64,000 bases of DNA from NCBI RefSeq assembly GCF_000143415.4, contig NW_003314266.1, forward strand, positions 2,461,856-2,525,855. The letters run 5' to 3'. A program made the translations under genes and the position numbers. A model generated the notes under the pieces. It was not told the origin of the DNA. It made no database searches and saw only the letters and a program-made list of their open reading frames with translations. Below are positions 44,943-57,700 of this stretch, in pieces (the stretch's first letter is position 1; each line of letters starts with the position of its first letter). The stretch is from Selaginella moellendorffii. Taxonomy: Eukaryota > Streptophyta > Lycopodiopsida > Selaginellales > Selaginellaceae.

Positions 44943-47770
44943 ATGGCCGCTGCCAATGCTGCCGCCGCCGCCGCCGCATTCTCTACACCGCGCCACCGGC
45001 GACGCGAGCGCTCAGGTGGGTTCCCAGAACCGCAGCTCAGCTCTACTTTCCTCCCCTCGCGCTTCCATTTCCAGCGTGAAAACACACACGAGCAGCAGCA
45101 ATGCGGCGGCGATGGCCAACGTCGAAAGCCGCCGCTCGTCCGCGCGGAGGTCTCGACGGTGGTGCGCAAGCCCCGCAGCGGCGTCTTCAAGAAGCCCACC
45201 ATGATCGTGGACGCCATCACGGTGGAGAAGGGCAAGTACGGCTACGAGATCGAGTCGTGCATCAACTCGCTGAGCCAGCTCCCGCCGCGCGGAAGCGTGA
45301 CGCGCTGCATGGACCTCTACCGCAGCAAGCTCACGATGCAGGACTTCTCGCTCATCTTCCGCGAGTTCGCGGCGCGCAGCGACTGGCACCGAGCGCTCCG
45401 GCTCTTCAAGTACATGCAGCGCCAGCAGTGGTGCAAGCCCACCGAGCACATCTACACCATCATGATCGGGATCATGGGCCGCGAGGGGCTGCTCGAGAAG
45501 TGCTCGGAGATCTTCGAGGACATGCCGGAGAACGACGTCAAGTGGAACGTCTACGCTTTCACGGCCTTGATCAATGCTTACGGACGAAACGGGCAGTATG
45601 AAGCATCGCTCCATCTCCTGGCCAGGATGAAGAAGGAGCAAGTGGAGCCGAATCTCATCACTTACAACACGGTTCTAAACGCTTGCTCGAAAGGTGGCCT
45701 CGACTGGGAGGGACTGCTCAATCTCTTCGCGCAGATGCGGCACGAAGGCATCCAGCCGGATCTTATCACGTACAACACGCTCCTCTCGGCGTGTTCTTCG
45801 CGGGGTCTCGTGGAGCAAGCCGCGATGGTGTTCAAGACGATGAACGAGTCCGGAGTGGTGGCCGACGCCGTGACTTACAAGTCCCTCGTCGACACCTTTG
45901 CGGGATCCAACCAGCTGGGCCGAGTCGAGGAGCTCCTCCGGGAGATGGAGGACGAAGGCAATCCTCCCGACATCGCTGGATACAACTCTTTGATCGAAGC
46001 TTACGCCGACGCCGGGAACGTCCACGGCGCCGCTGGAGTGTTCAAGCAGATGCAGCGAGGCGGCTGCGCTCCCGACGTCGAGACTTACTCCACGCTCCTC
46101 CGGATCTACGGTAACCAGGGATGCTTCGAGCAAGTTCGCTCGCTCTTCTCGGACATGAAAGATCTCTCGACGCCACCCACGGTGGCGACTTACAACTCGC
46201 TCATACAAGTGTTTGGCGAGGGTGGTTACTTCCAGGAGTCGATCAATCTCTTCCACGACATGGTGGACAGTGGAGTGAAGCCGGACGATGCTACGTACTC
46301 GGCATTGCTCTCGGTTTGTGGGAGGGGAGGACTTACGAGAGAGGCCGCGAAGATCCATCAACACATGCTCACGAACGAGTCCACACCGAGCTTGGAGGCC
46401 TCGGCCGGGCTGATAAGCTCGTATGGAAAGATGGCCATGTACAAGGACGCGCTGGTTTCGTATTATAGGATCCGGGAGGCCGGGCTGGATCCACAGGTCT
46501 CGGCTTACGACGCTCTCATCCAAGGCTACGCGAAAGGTGGTCTTTACGTGGAAGCGGGGTCTACGCTCTACGCGATGAACAAGGCCGGGTTCCAAGCTCC
46601 GGTGTCCAGCGTGAACTCGGTTATGGAGGCTTACAGCAAGGTCGGGCTCCACGACGAGGCTCTGGAGTTTTTCTCCGAGTTGCAGCAAAAGGAGGGGAGT
46701 GAAGTGGACGAGAGGACGCACGAGACGCTGCTGGGGGTTTACTGCGATATGGGATTGCTCGAGGAGGCCAAGGAGGAGTTTGTCATCATCAAGGAGACGA
46801 GCAAAGTTCCCGGCGCTCGGGTCTACTGCTTGCTGCTCTCGCTGTGTGTGAGGCGAAGCAAGTAAGTTTTCTTCATCCTTCTTTGAGAGTTTTCGTGTTT
46901 GTTTCCTTGTTTGTTATGCTTGTTGATAGATCGTAGATGGTTTCTTGTTTGTCTTGCTTGTTTCTTCTAGCGAGTGTGATGGATCTTTGTTCTTTGCAGA
47001 TGGGACTACGCAACTCAGCTCCTAGACGAGATGATCGCGGCCGGGGGCCTCCACCAAGTAGTCGTGGGGATTGTGCGTGGCACTTACGATGCCGACTTTA
47101 GCTGGCAAGTCGTGGAGTACGCTTTCGACGGCCTCAAGCTCCGGGACATGGAAGAAAGCATGGACTTCTACAACGCACTCGTCGAGCTCCTCGTCTACTG
47201 CAACCAAAAGGCTCGGGCCGCCCGAGTTCTCGCCGATGCAATGCAGCGAGGAGCCTTCCCCGAGGCGTTCATCAAAACTCGTCGCGTTTGGTCCGTGAAC
47301 GTCCACAGGTAAGTGTTTTCCTCTCTAGTTTGTCTACCGGGGTTGATCTTCTCTTTGTTGCAGGATGTCCGCCGGTGCCACCGTCACTGCGCTGTCGACG
47401 TGGTTTAACGACTTGCAAGAATGCGAGAAGTTGCCTTTCATGACTTCCATCGTTGTCTCGTAAGTTTTCGCTCTTCGCAAGCTTTGAGATCATAGCTTTT
47501 CTCTCGTTTACCAGGTGTGGTGATATCGAAGATCACAGGAAAGTGGAGGACTTACCAGTAGCGAAAGTGGTGCAAGCGTTCCTCAAACACTACGCGGCGC
47601 CACTCGAGACGGCGTCCTGGAACGAAGGAAGGATAGTTTGCAAAGGCGAGGCGTTAAAGCCGTGGCTCTCGAGCATGCCTTCCTTCAGCGAGACTTACGT
47701 GAGAAACGAGCCTCTTCCGGCTCAACTAACAAAGCAGCTAGCGCAGTCCAAAGTTCCTTCTCTCAAATAG
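44943..47770 (+). CDS. PTAC2: Plastid nucleoid PPR protein pTAC2 orthologue
   Basis: Exons 44,943-46,861, 47,000-47,308, 47,364-47,459 and 47,515-47,770 give 859 aa, close to the Arabidopsis pTAC2 length. The N-terminus is Ala/Arg/Ser-rich (MAAANAAAAAAAFSTPRHRR), a plausible plastid transit peptide. Then come KGKYGYEIESCINSLSQLPPRG, FKYMQRQQWCKPTEHIYT and about 14 P-type PPR repeats (for example VYAFTALINAYGRNGQYEAS, LITYNTVLNACSKGGLDWEG). The C-terminal third (FDGLKLRDMEESMDFYNALV, VWSVNVHRMSAGATVTALST, WFNDLQ) is an SMR-like domain. pTAC2 is part of transcriptionally active chromosome and needed for plastid-encoded polymerase-dependent transcription. All introns are short (138, 55, 55 nt). 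An upstream ATG at 44,937 overlaps the start out of frame. Confidence 0.93.
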
Positions 47771-47877
47771 CTCTTTTGTGTACAGCGAAAGGAAGAAAGC
47801 GGCCATATACAAAACAAAAGAATAGAGAGACTCCTTCGATTTAAACCAAGTGTGTATGACAAACTTCTTTCTTTCTT

Positions 47878-47966
47878 TCTTCTTCCACTTTCTCTTTGTC
47901 TTCGAAAGCTTTTCCCTGTATTTCTTCTTCCACTTTTCTCTTTGTCTTCGAAAGCTTTTCCCTGTA
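47878..47966. repeat. Tandem 46-bp duplication between convergent genes
   Basis: Two pyrimidine-rich units (47,878-47,920 and 47,924-47,966) each ending CGAAAGCTTTTCCCTGTA, in the pTAC2/O-fucosyltransferase 3' region. Confidence 0.8.
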
Positions 47967-48217
47967 GGGGGGCCAGTCTCTAATCTTATCCCTTCACTTT
48001 TTCTCGCTTTGGCTAGCGAGAGCTCCTCGAGCATAGACTTTCTTTTTTGCCTCGATCGAGATCTTCTTCCAGCCCCGAGAACTTTTCCCTGTGCAGCCTC
48101 TCGACTTTTCAGACTGGTAAAAACTAGCGTACCTTGCGAGCTGTTGCTATATACAACTTTGGCGACAATCCCCCGGAAACTTGTCGTTGAGGGGGACAAA
48201 AATTTCTCCGTCCGCCG

Positions 48218-50490
48218 CTAATCCGAGAAAAGTGGCAGCTCTTCCGCTGCCGCTTCTCCTTCTGCGTGCAACACCTCCGTTTCATACGACCCCAGCTGGT
48301 CCTCGTCGAAATAGTTGTAGCTCGTGTCGTTGTAGCTGCCGCTTGGATCGACCGGACTGTGAGCTCCCACCCCCTTCTCACATATGCACGCCGCCGGATT
48401 CTCATGAAACTCTCCTCTTCCCTGCTTCATCTCGTTCGGCTCTCCCATGAAGCCTTTCTGGAACGTTTTCACTTTAGCCGCAAAAGCATCCCAAGGCATT
48501 TCGTGCCGAGCGAGGAAGAGGGACCCCAGTTTTTTCGTGTTTGGCCTGATCGTCCTCTTGTGCCCGTAGTAGCGCCTGTAAAACAGAAAAGAAAGCTTCG
48601 TGAGAAAAAGAGGGACCACCTAGCACGTAGTTGACATACCTCCGGCCAGCTAGTATACGAGCCATGTTGCCATTGTTGTTGGTGACGAACACGTTGCTCT
48701 CGTCCGAGACGATGTAGTCCAGCGCCGCCATTCTCGACGAGTAGTGCAAGAAAGGCTGGAGCTCCTCCTTGGTGGTCAGCGTTTCCTTGGTGAAGTAGTT
48801 CGGAAACAATGCCTTGAGCGGTGCCAGTGACTCCTCTCCACCATAAACTTCTCCTGACGCGACGTAGAGGTAGGAATCGTTGCCAAAGCCCAAGGCCCTG
48901 AGCATCAGGCCGACTTCTTTGGGTGTTAGCGGGCACTTTCCGTTTCTCCGCTCCCTTTCCGGGCTTCGGACGTGCAAAGTCTTCCATCGCTTACGAATCG
49001 CTCCGAGTTCTTTGATCTCTTTGTCACCTCCCCCGTAGTAGCAACCGGAAAAAGCTAGCATATCAGATCCGTATCTGCATACATCAGAGGCTTTCATGAA
49101 TGACAACACCGCTAAAAACAAAACATCAACCTCACCTCAAATGCAAGGCAATGTAGCGTTTGCTCATCTGTCTCATCCGGCTTACAAGGCTGTTTCCCAT
49201 ATTCAATATCTCAGGAGTGAACTGTAAGGCCCTGTAGTTCACCCGACATCTCAATCTTTGCAGCTCTGGCTCAAGTTTGTTGGCGAGTCTATAATCAAAT
49301 TTGGTCAGCCGCAGCACCTAACAGTCAAGTATTAGCCAAAGGATCTCTGGTTGGAGGCAAGTCTTGCGCCGTACCTTCTTCTTCTGCAAAATCGGGAGGA
49401 TTTTGCTCTGATAATATTGCGGTGTACATTTTCGCGGGACACGCATCGACGTGAGATGATTTCGCTTCAAATACTTTGATCTCGCTGCTGCCGGCAATTC
49501 TTTGACAACGGAAACATCGGACGTGAGCGACTTGATGAACCAGTCGACGTCGAATATGTCACTGAAGTTGCTGTTCAAACCCAAGCAATTGGTTAAGAGA
49601 GTGAATATGGATTCACGAATAAGCTACCTGTTGTCCTTCCAGTATGATTTGTGATCCAATCCTGGGACCACTAATGTAGCATTCAAGAGCCTGGCGGCAA
49701 CCACGGCGTCTGTTATCTGCACGGCAAGTTAGCAATGAGCGAACTCTTAATCGCAAGCCACACGGCCTACCCCAGTCCGTTGTTGGTTTAAGCCTCCACT
49801 CGCTTCAATCATCAGATACCCATTAGCTTTGGACGGAAATCCAACACCTGGAACGAGAGATGAGAAAAGTTGGTCGACTTTGGTAGTGGAAGAAAAGCAA
49901 CGAGCAAAAAAATATATATGAAGAAGAAGAACAAGAAGATTCTTAGTTCGAGTTTTTTTTCTTGCCTGAAAATGAAAATTCTTCCCTCGGCTCGCTGCAC
50001 CCGTAGAAAAATTTCGCAGACGGCGACTCCCAAATGCTGTCGGACGAAATATCGCCCTCGCTCTGCAAGAGTTTTCCCAAAAGCTCTATAAAATGGTGGT
50101 TTGATGTCACGTCTTACCGGCACATCTTGCAAATCCTGCGATCGTGCGAGCATGGGGTGGACGGTCCCTCGCTTCTGTCAAAGAGAAAAAAGCTAGATCG
50201 ATCGAGCGAGAAGAGCACAAAGAGAACACAGAAAAGATGAGCGAGGAGGGAATTTTTACCAATTGTATGAAGGGTCCCGAGTGGCGGTCAAGATCATGCA
50301 CGAGCATCGAAAGAAACGCCAGACCCAGCAGCGCCGAGGCGCAAATCATCACCAATGTGGAGATCGCCGCCGCTGGCAAGGGAGACATCCTAGACGAGGA
50401 GGAGGATTTCGGCTGCTTGGCCATCAAGACGAGATACGCGTAACCCCTGCTCCGGCACACCCATGGCAGCCTCACCCCAAGAATCATCAT
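48218..50490 (-). CDS. Plant O-fucosyltransferase family protein, type II membrane
   Basis: Nine exons: 50,490-50,260, 50,174-50,118, 50,062-49,966, 49,847-49,771, 49,716-49,628, 49,570-49,375, 49,317-49,136, 49,074-48,640, 48,575-48,218; 573 aa. One signal anchor at about residues 41-64 (ISTLVMICASALLGLAFLSM) suggests a Golgi type II enzyme. Hallmarks: IWESPSAKFFYGC, SGGLNQQRTG (about 145-154), DVDWFIKSL, HLRYGSDMLAFSGC (from residue 308), YLYVASGEVYGG, DYIVSDESNVFV and GHKRTIRPNTKKL. The family transfers fucose or related sugars to proteins or wall glycans; the acceptor is unknown here. Intron 3 has a GC donor (CAG|GCAAG). Start ambiguous: Met23 (50,424) is an alternative that keeps the anchor. 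Convergent with pTAC2. Confidence 0.88.
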
Positions 50491-51969
50491 CCCGCTAGAT
50501 TCCTGGCCCCGATTCCCATCTCACACTCCGCATGCTCGATCCCGCCACATAGCAAATAGCGCGATAAAGAACAGCAATTCTTCCCTGGGAGCTCGGCGAT
50601 CGCGGCGCCAAAGCCCTATCGACTGCTCGGCGCGATTGAAGCCTAATCTCTCGGCGGTGGATTCTAGGCGATGGGGAAGAGCACGGAAAGATCCTGCATT
50701 GGTCGAGAGATTCTTGCGACCGCGCGCGAGAGAGGAGACAAGAGATCGATCGATTGGGCGGCTCCTCGCCCGCGGCAACGGCAGCTCCCCGTGTTGTGGC
50801 TATTTCTAACAGAGAGAACCCTTGAATCCAAAATAAAATAGGATAACACCTCCCCCATATATCGAAAATAGTCGTAGACATACGAGAAAACTAGGGTTTA
50901 GCCTTTTCCCCATACACCGTATAGCGCACGCTTTTTTAATCCTTTTTCTCTGGGCAAAATGCTTGCATGATTTCTTTTCTTTTCTTCTTACCGTGGAAGA
51001 AATAAAAGCGCGAAGGGAACGTTAAGCTTTAACTTTGGGCCCGCTTTTTCACCAACGGCCCTGTGTACGTACAAATTCTTCCAGAGAATATTCACATGCA
51101 AACCATACCAAACGATTAGCTGAGTCCATATCATGCAAAGATCATGGCATGTCAGTACATTTTAATCATCTAGCTTGGTCAACTCCTAAGCTTGTTTAAA
51201 CTGACACGTCAAGATATTTTAGTGTAATTACGTTATATATGCATATTTTGAATACTTTTGTGCGCAACTGAAAAGTATATTATTACATGTCATTTGGTGC
51301 TTATATATATTCTATAGGATATAGAATTTACTAAGTGGCACATTTGAATTTAAAAGGTTGTATCTTAAGATTTTTCTTGGAGGATTAGGTGTATTTGATT
51401 AGTAAAGAGACTTTGTCAAACATGATCTTTATTCTCCTATAGCAATGTGGGAATTTTTACTTAGCAAAGTCTTGTAAGACACATCTTGGACAATTGCTCT
51501 TTAAAACAATTAGAGATATAAAAACACATATCTAAAATTTTTACTTATCATTTTCTACATATTAAAGACAAAAGGATTAAATATGCAACAATTAAATTCA
51601 GCTCACATGTCGATTTAGATACTTAAATTACAGATCAAAGTGTGTTGATTATGACTCTATCTAACCACACTATCATCAATGAAAAATTAATAAATTAATT
51701 TTGATGAGAAATTAAATTCCTCTTAAAGTTTTTCTCTATATTTATATATTTAATAATAGAGTTAATAAGTATTAGAATCTATGAGTGCATGGAGCACTTA
51801 GATCTAGCAAATATATATAAAGGTTTCAGTATATTAAGTATATTATAGATTTATGATGAATATCCAAAGCCAAAAAATTAAGAAAAATGATTATATACTT
51901 AATAAGAAGTATAATAATGACTAGATAATTAAAAAATAAAAATTTATAATTTTAAGAAAAAGTTTAAAT
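50491..51969. other. Intergenic DNA, GC-richer promoter side then AT-rich
   Basis: Probably the O-fucosyltransferase promoter near 50,491-50,800; the rest is AT-rich with no ORF or repeat family that I can place. Confidence 0.45.
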
Positions 51970-52907
51970 GACACTATAAGGTCCAAGTGTATGGATATAA
52001 TACTATATGCCAATATTAGCATAATGAGATTTTGATAACTATTGGATTGGTTTCAATCTCAACCAATCACTTCTATATATAAGTTAAGGTTTTTAAACTA
52101 ATTGATATGCACATTTCTGTATTCCATTTCTATATTCACATTGGTGGAGGTGAAAAACAATTTTGATGGTCCTTGAAGAGTGCTTGAATTTGGGATTTTG
52201 GTTTATATTTAGCTTTTGCATCATCTAAATCTCCCTTTCTTTATAGCTTTTTGAATTTTTTCTTTTTTGTTTTTTTCCTTTTTGTTCATCTTCATGGTAA
52301 AGTAGTAGCCTCCTCCTCCTTTGACTCTAGACTAGTAATTGGTGCAATTGCTTGATAATTAGACAATTAGACTTAGTTGATGGTGGCATTCATAGTGTAT
52401 GGTACAACTCCTTTTACTTTTATTATCAATTTTCGTGTTTGGCCGGAGTTCTTCCATGGGAATTAATTTGTACTATTGATTCAATCACTTTACACTGATT
52501 GCCATATATCATTGTTGGGATGATGTTCAGTGTTTATGTGAGTTTCCCAAATGTCTTTAAGAGATAGCACTGTAGTGGTATAATGGTTTGAGCATAGCCA
52601 TTAGTGTGGATTGGAGCATTTTTATGAAATTTGGATATGATAACAATTGTGATAATACCTTTCAACAATTAAATTGTTTTCGTCAAGGGCTATTTGAGTC
52701 AATGATGCAATTTAGCATTTGTTTCCAATGCCTCTTGCTTCATGTGAAGCTAAATATATTGGAGCATACCTCTTGCTTCATGTGAAGCTAAATATATTAG
52801 AGCAGATCAAGTTGGGAATGTTGTAGCCAGCACTTCATCAATATCTTGTTAAACTTATGCATATATCCTTGACAATATTGTTTGCTTGGCACAACATTAT
52901 GAAACTG

Positions 52908-53134
52908 TAAGCTCCTAAATTTAGCCTCGCTCTCTTGACACCCTACCCCTCGGGTCGAGCCCTGTAAGCTCCTAAATTTAGCCTCGCTCTCTTGACACTC
53001 TACCCCTCGGGTCGAGCCCAGTGGGAGCAAACTGGACCAGCCAGATGTCAATCAACATGTGGTGTGATTCCCCTAGCCAACTAACAGAAGAGAATTCATA
53101 TGCTTAAATCAGAAGAGATTTACAATATAACATG

Positions 53135-53196
<62 letters not shown>

Positions 53197-53455
53197 CAAC
53201 ATGTGGTGTGATTCCCCTAGCCAACTAACAGAGTCAGACTCGAGACTTCTCTGATACCAAATGTAAGCTCTTAAATTTGGACTTCCCAGGAGGTCATCCA
53301 ACTCAGTACTATTCAAACCCAAGGACACTTAACCCCAAATATCCCAAAACCCTTAACTGATTGGAAAAAGGGGTGCACTCTTGTTCATGGGCTCTTTCCC
53401 TCTATATTTGAACCCCATGGATCGTCTCTCAAGTCGTTCCCTTTTGTTGTACGTC
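52908..53455 (-). mobile_element. D miniature element copy with 57-bp tandem duplication and CT microsatellite
   Basis: Two copies of an about 57-bp unit starting TGTAAGCTCCTAAATTTAGC (52,908 and 52,965), then D internal sequence twice, separated by a CT microsatellite, then a primer-binding-site-like edge (minus strand TTTGGTATCAGAGAAG) and an LTR-D from 53,262 to about 53,455. The doubled internal segment (AATCAACATGTGGTGTGATT at 53,051 and 53,194) suggests slippage or recombination. Confidence 0.65.
53131..53192. repeat. (CT)n microsatellite
   Basis: About 60 bp of CT dinucleotides with one TTT interruption, inside the D copy. Confidence 0.95.
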
Positions 53456-53929
53456 TTTCAGCTTCACTTCTTTTGAGTGGTCCTATTCCAATAGAGGTCT
53501 AATGTGCCTAATAGTGGATATCATGAATACGATTATGTCTTCATCCTTGTCCTTGAACTCAAGCAACAATAATAGATGAAATTAGCCATACTTATTAGTA
53601 TTGTTGGCATTTTTTGGATTGGCAACTTCCATTTCCTAGATGGGGACATTAGCATCAACAATGTCATGGTATGAACATTGAGATTTTTTTGGGAAACAAG
53701 GAGTTGCATATAAACAAATAAGTTAGTGACCCTTTCATCTTTCTTCTAGAAGTATCATCAAAGGGTTCACTTAGCATCAATTCATCTAGTGTTTACTTTT
53801 TAAATTTATGTTTATAACAAAAGGTCTTTTATTATTCTTTCTGTATTGGTTGATACATACTCAAGTTTAACTTTTATTGCTCGGCCTATTGCCACATTTT
53901 GACTCATAATGAAGTATGTTAATTTTTCC

Positions 53930-54220
53930 CAAATATCCCAAAACTCTTAACCGTTTGGAAAAGGGGGTGCACTCTTGTTTATGTGATTCCCTTAGCCAAC
54001 CAACAGAGTCGAACCCGATACCAAATATAAACTCCTGAGTTTGAACTTTCCGGGAGGTCACCCAGCCCAGTACTATTCACACCCAAGGATGCTTAACCCC
54101 AAATATCCCAAAACCTTTAACCATTTGGAAAAAGGGGTGCACTCTTGTTCATGAGCCTTTTCCCTCTATATTTGAACCCCATGGATCGTCTCTCAAGTCG
54201 TTCTCTTTGGTTGCTTACAG
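53930..54220 (-). mobile_element. Second D miniature copy
   Basis: LTR fragment (53,930-53,980), short internal region with GATACCAAA edge, then LTR-D from about 54,028 to GGTTGCTTACA at 54,220. Confidence 0.65.
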
Positions 54221-54721
54221 AATACAAGTCCAATCAAAGTTTCTATTTGGTATCAATCACCAAAAGATATCAAGATTTTATATGTGAAAGTTAAAAAGAC
54301 ATTAGAAAAGGGTTTTATCCAAAAGTCTTAGAGTTTTTGGGCATGTGAATTTCATCTTGTCATAAAGTCTAATAAATATTTTTTTCTTCTACATTAACTA
54401 TCGTTTGTTAAAAAAGGTGACTATCTTAGATGTGTACCCTCTTTCTCACACTATAGATCTTTTGGATTGTATTGGGAGAAGTCATTAATTTAATAAGTTA
54501 GATCTTGCTTCTGGATACTAGGAAATAATTGCTAATGGCCGAAGAAGATATTCCCAAAATTACTTTTTATATACCATTTGGTTTGTATAAGTTATTGATG
54601 ATGCTATTTAGTTTGAATAATACTTCATTAAATTTCTAACAAATTATGGATGGGGTTCTTTGTGATATGTTGAAGATAACTATTGACTTCATCGATAATG
54701 TCTTGATCCACTTGGAGGGGA

Positions 54722-57700
54722 TGTATAATATATAGCATTAGAACCATACACTTAGACTTTATATCATCTCCTCCTCTTGAAAGGATAGAAGGTAATTAAG
54801 ATTCTCTTATTGATGGGCCAGGATTTAAAGGAACGTTAGGAGGAAGCACTAGTGGATCTGTAGGTAGTATCAGTTATTTATGATTTCTTTGTACAAAGCA
54901 TTTCAACCATTACACATATACAATTTCTGGAGGATTGGCCTATTGAACATCATACCAAATCTCATAAACTTGCAGTCCAACTTGATACAATCCCTTTCAT
55001 TGATCAAGGAGCCCCTCAAACAAACCACATACCAAAGATTGGGAAAACAAACCAAAATCAAATCATCTATTTTGTACTATGTACATAGATAATTATAAGA
55101 ATTGTAGCGCTATTGTTGTCCCACTTATACGTGGCCTAAGTGTTTAGTAAACTCTACTTGGATAAGTGGAAGAATGATCATTAAATACTAATCTTAGAAC
55201 CTAGCATTGGTAGCTCGTAGCAATTGCAAAAGTAAACTTAACTTAGTTGGTAGTATTAAATCATGATTATATATAAGTTTATATAGAGATGCATCAATAG
55301 AACTCTACACCCTTATGACATATGCATACTAAAAAGATGACAAGTAGCCATCCCAATCTAAATGCTGAAATTTCAAATATTTCCCAATCATCCCTTTGAA
55401 GGTCTAAACGAGCTATTTCACTAAACCATCTATCTATGGATGCTAAACACTTATGAAAGTGTGGCATATCCCTAACTAAGACGTTAAAACGTGAAATACA
55501 TCAACCATAAATGTGTGACTATTATTTGAGAAAATCTGCTTTAGACTTAAATGTTGGAACATCACTCGATTAAGGAGGAAAAATCCAACAATAGTTGTAA
55601 ATGCATTAAAAAGAGCATCAACTTTAACGTAACAAATCAAATAATCAAAAGTAATAATGACATACTTATTATCAATAGTTGACTAAAGAAAAGGCCAAAT
55701 AAAATTAAATGGCACCAACTCAAACGGATGGGAAATTATAATTGACTCTAACTATCCTTTTGCAACATAAAAGGGAGTATTACAAGTTTGTAGCAAATAC
55801 AACTACATATAATGTACATATTGAAATGGCAAATCATCAATAAGTAATGTAAAATTCTCAAACCCATTATGAAACCCTTGAATCCATAGCTTAACATTTT
55901 AAGCCTTCTAAACTTTGTCAAGAAAAGGTAAATCTTGCGGACACTAAACATCAAATATAACAACTGCCAATGGTACGAAATCCTCATCAATAAAATCTAT
56001 AGATGGAATAATAGATTCATCAGAAATATGAGAAGAGAATCAAGAAGAAAGAAGAGCTTGAAAAAGGGCATCAACATCAGCCATAGAACTCCTTGACAGC
56101 GTAGTCACAGTCTCAGAGTTCAAACAGAAAGAAAAGGTTTGATGATAAACAACATTGAAATCATATATTTGAAGCTTCAAAGCCCATTAAATAGTATAAC
56201 CAACTAAATTCTTTTGTTTCAATAACAAAGTAATTACAATATGATCACCTTTTAATAATGTCTGAGAACCATGCAAATATATATGAAACTTCTCAAAACC
56301 CTAAATTATTGCTAAACACTCCTTTATTGTGGATTAGTTCACCTCCATTGCTTGTAATATATGGCTGATATATGCAATAAAATGGCACTGACCATGCATA
56401 TTTGAAATCTCTTGCATCAACACTCCTCCAAGATTGATATCAAAATTATCCATGCGCAAAATGAAAGGTCAAGTGTAGTCAGGATACACCAAAACTGAAG
56501 GAGTCATTAATAACTTTTTGAGATTTGTAAACACTCATTCATAGTCTACAAACTAGATAAAAGACAATGTTGACAATTCAAACAATGTTTGCAATGGTGC
56601 AGTGCGATCAGAAAGATGATCAACAAAACATCCGAGATATTGCAACTTGCTTAAAAAGCATTGCACACCATTTATATACTTTGGAGTAAGGCACTTGAGA
56701 ACAGCCATATATTTATTAAAATCAACTTGCAAACCTTTACAGAAATATGGTACCCAAGATAAGTCATGTTTTTAGACCTAAACACACATTTCGACCATTT
56801 CAGTTTTGAACAAAATTTTTGCAACTGATCCAACACTTTATGAATATCATAGACTTGCTCCTTTTATATTCTCTTTGAGTGGATCAAGACTTTATTAATG
56901 AAGTCAGTAGTCACCTTTGGTATATCATAAAAAACCTTGTCCATTATCCCTAGAAAGTAGCTGGAACATTGTTTAAACTAAATAGCATCATCAACAATTT
57001 GTACAAACCAAATAATGTATAAAAAATAGTTTTGGGAATATCTTTCTCAAACATCAACACTTGCTAATACCCAGAAGTAAGATCTAACTTGGTGAATCAA
57101 CGACTTCTTCTTAGACGATCTAGGAGATCTTTAATATGAGAAAAAGGGTATACATCCAGGATAATCACCTCTTTTAACAAACAATAGTCAATATAGAAGT
57201 AAATATTCCTATCAAACTTCATGATAAAATGAGATTCACACACTGTAGGACTTCGAGATTTTTGGATAACACCCTTTTCTAATATTTCTTTAACATTCGT
57301 GTGTAAAATTTTGATCTCTTTTGGTGACCTATGCTAAATAAAAACCTTCATTGGACAAGCATCTTTAGTTGGAATAGGATGATGTGTTGCATTTTTAGCT
57401 TTAGAAAACATGTCAAAATTAAAGAAATCAGCATATTCCTTCTTAAGTCAATCTACCACTGCAACACAAAGATAGTCAAAGGGATTTAAATAGGGAATAG
57501 AGGAACAAAATAGAAACATAATAGGAAGTAATGAGGAAATAAAAGTGATGAAAACAAAAGTAGAAGTGGAGGGACAAAGAAAAATAGAAGAGAGAGAAAT
57601 TGAAGAAAGATGATAAAGTATAAAACAATGGAGAGAAGCTTCAAAATTACATTTGGTATGATTGTGTTGCAACTAATTCATATTAAGGATGAGGTTAAAA

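Larger units (their letters stand above)
51970..54720 (+). mobile_element. Element G: decayed plus-strand copy of the E family
   Basis: 51,970-52,141 is the E-type LTR in plus sense (TGACACTATAAGGTCC...TATATTCACA). 52,560-52,790 is the reverse complement of the gag region of copy F (about 58,560-58,790). 54,256-54,720 reads, with many stops, as RT (SPKDIKILY..., VKKTLEKGF, EFHLV, TIDFIDNVLIHLEG). D miniature elements are inserted between. Strongly AT-shifted and non-functional. Confidence 0.65.

Noticed and set aside
45675-46721. 348-codon antisense ORF across pTAC2
   Set aside because: A shadow of GC-rich coding sequence; the plus strand has clear PPR homology and correct splice structure.
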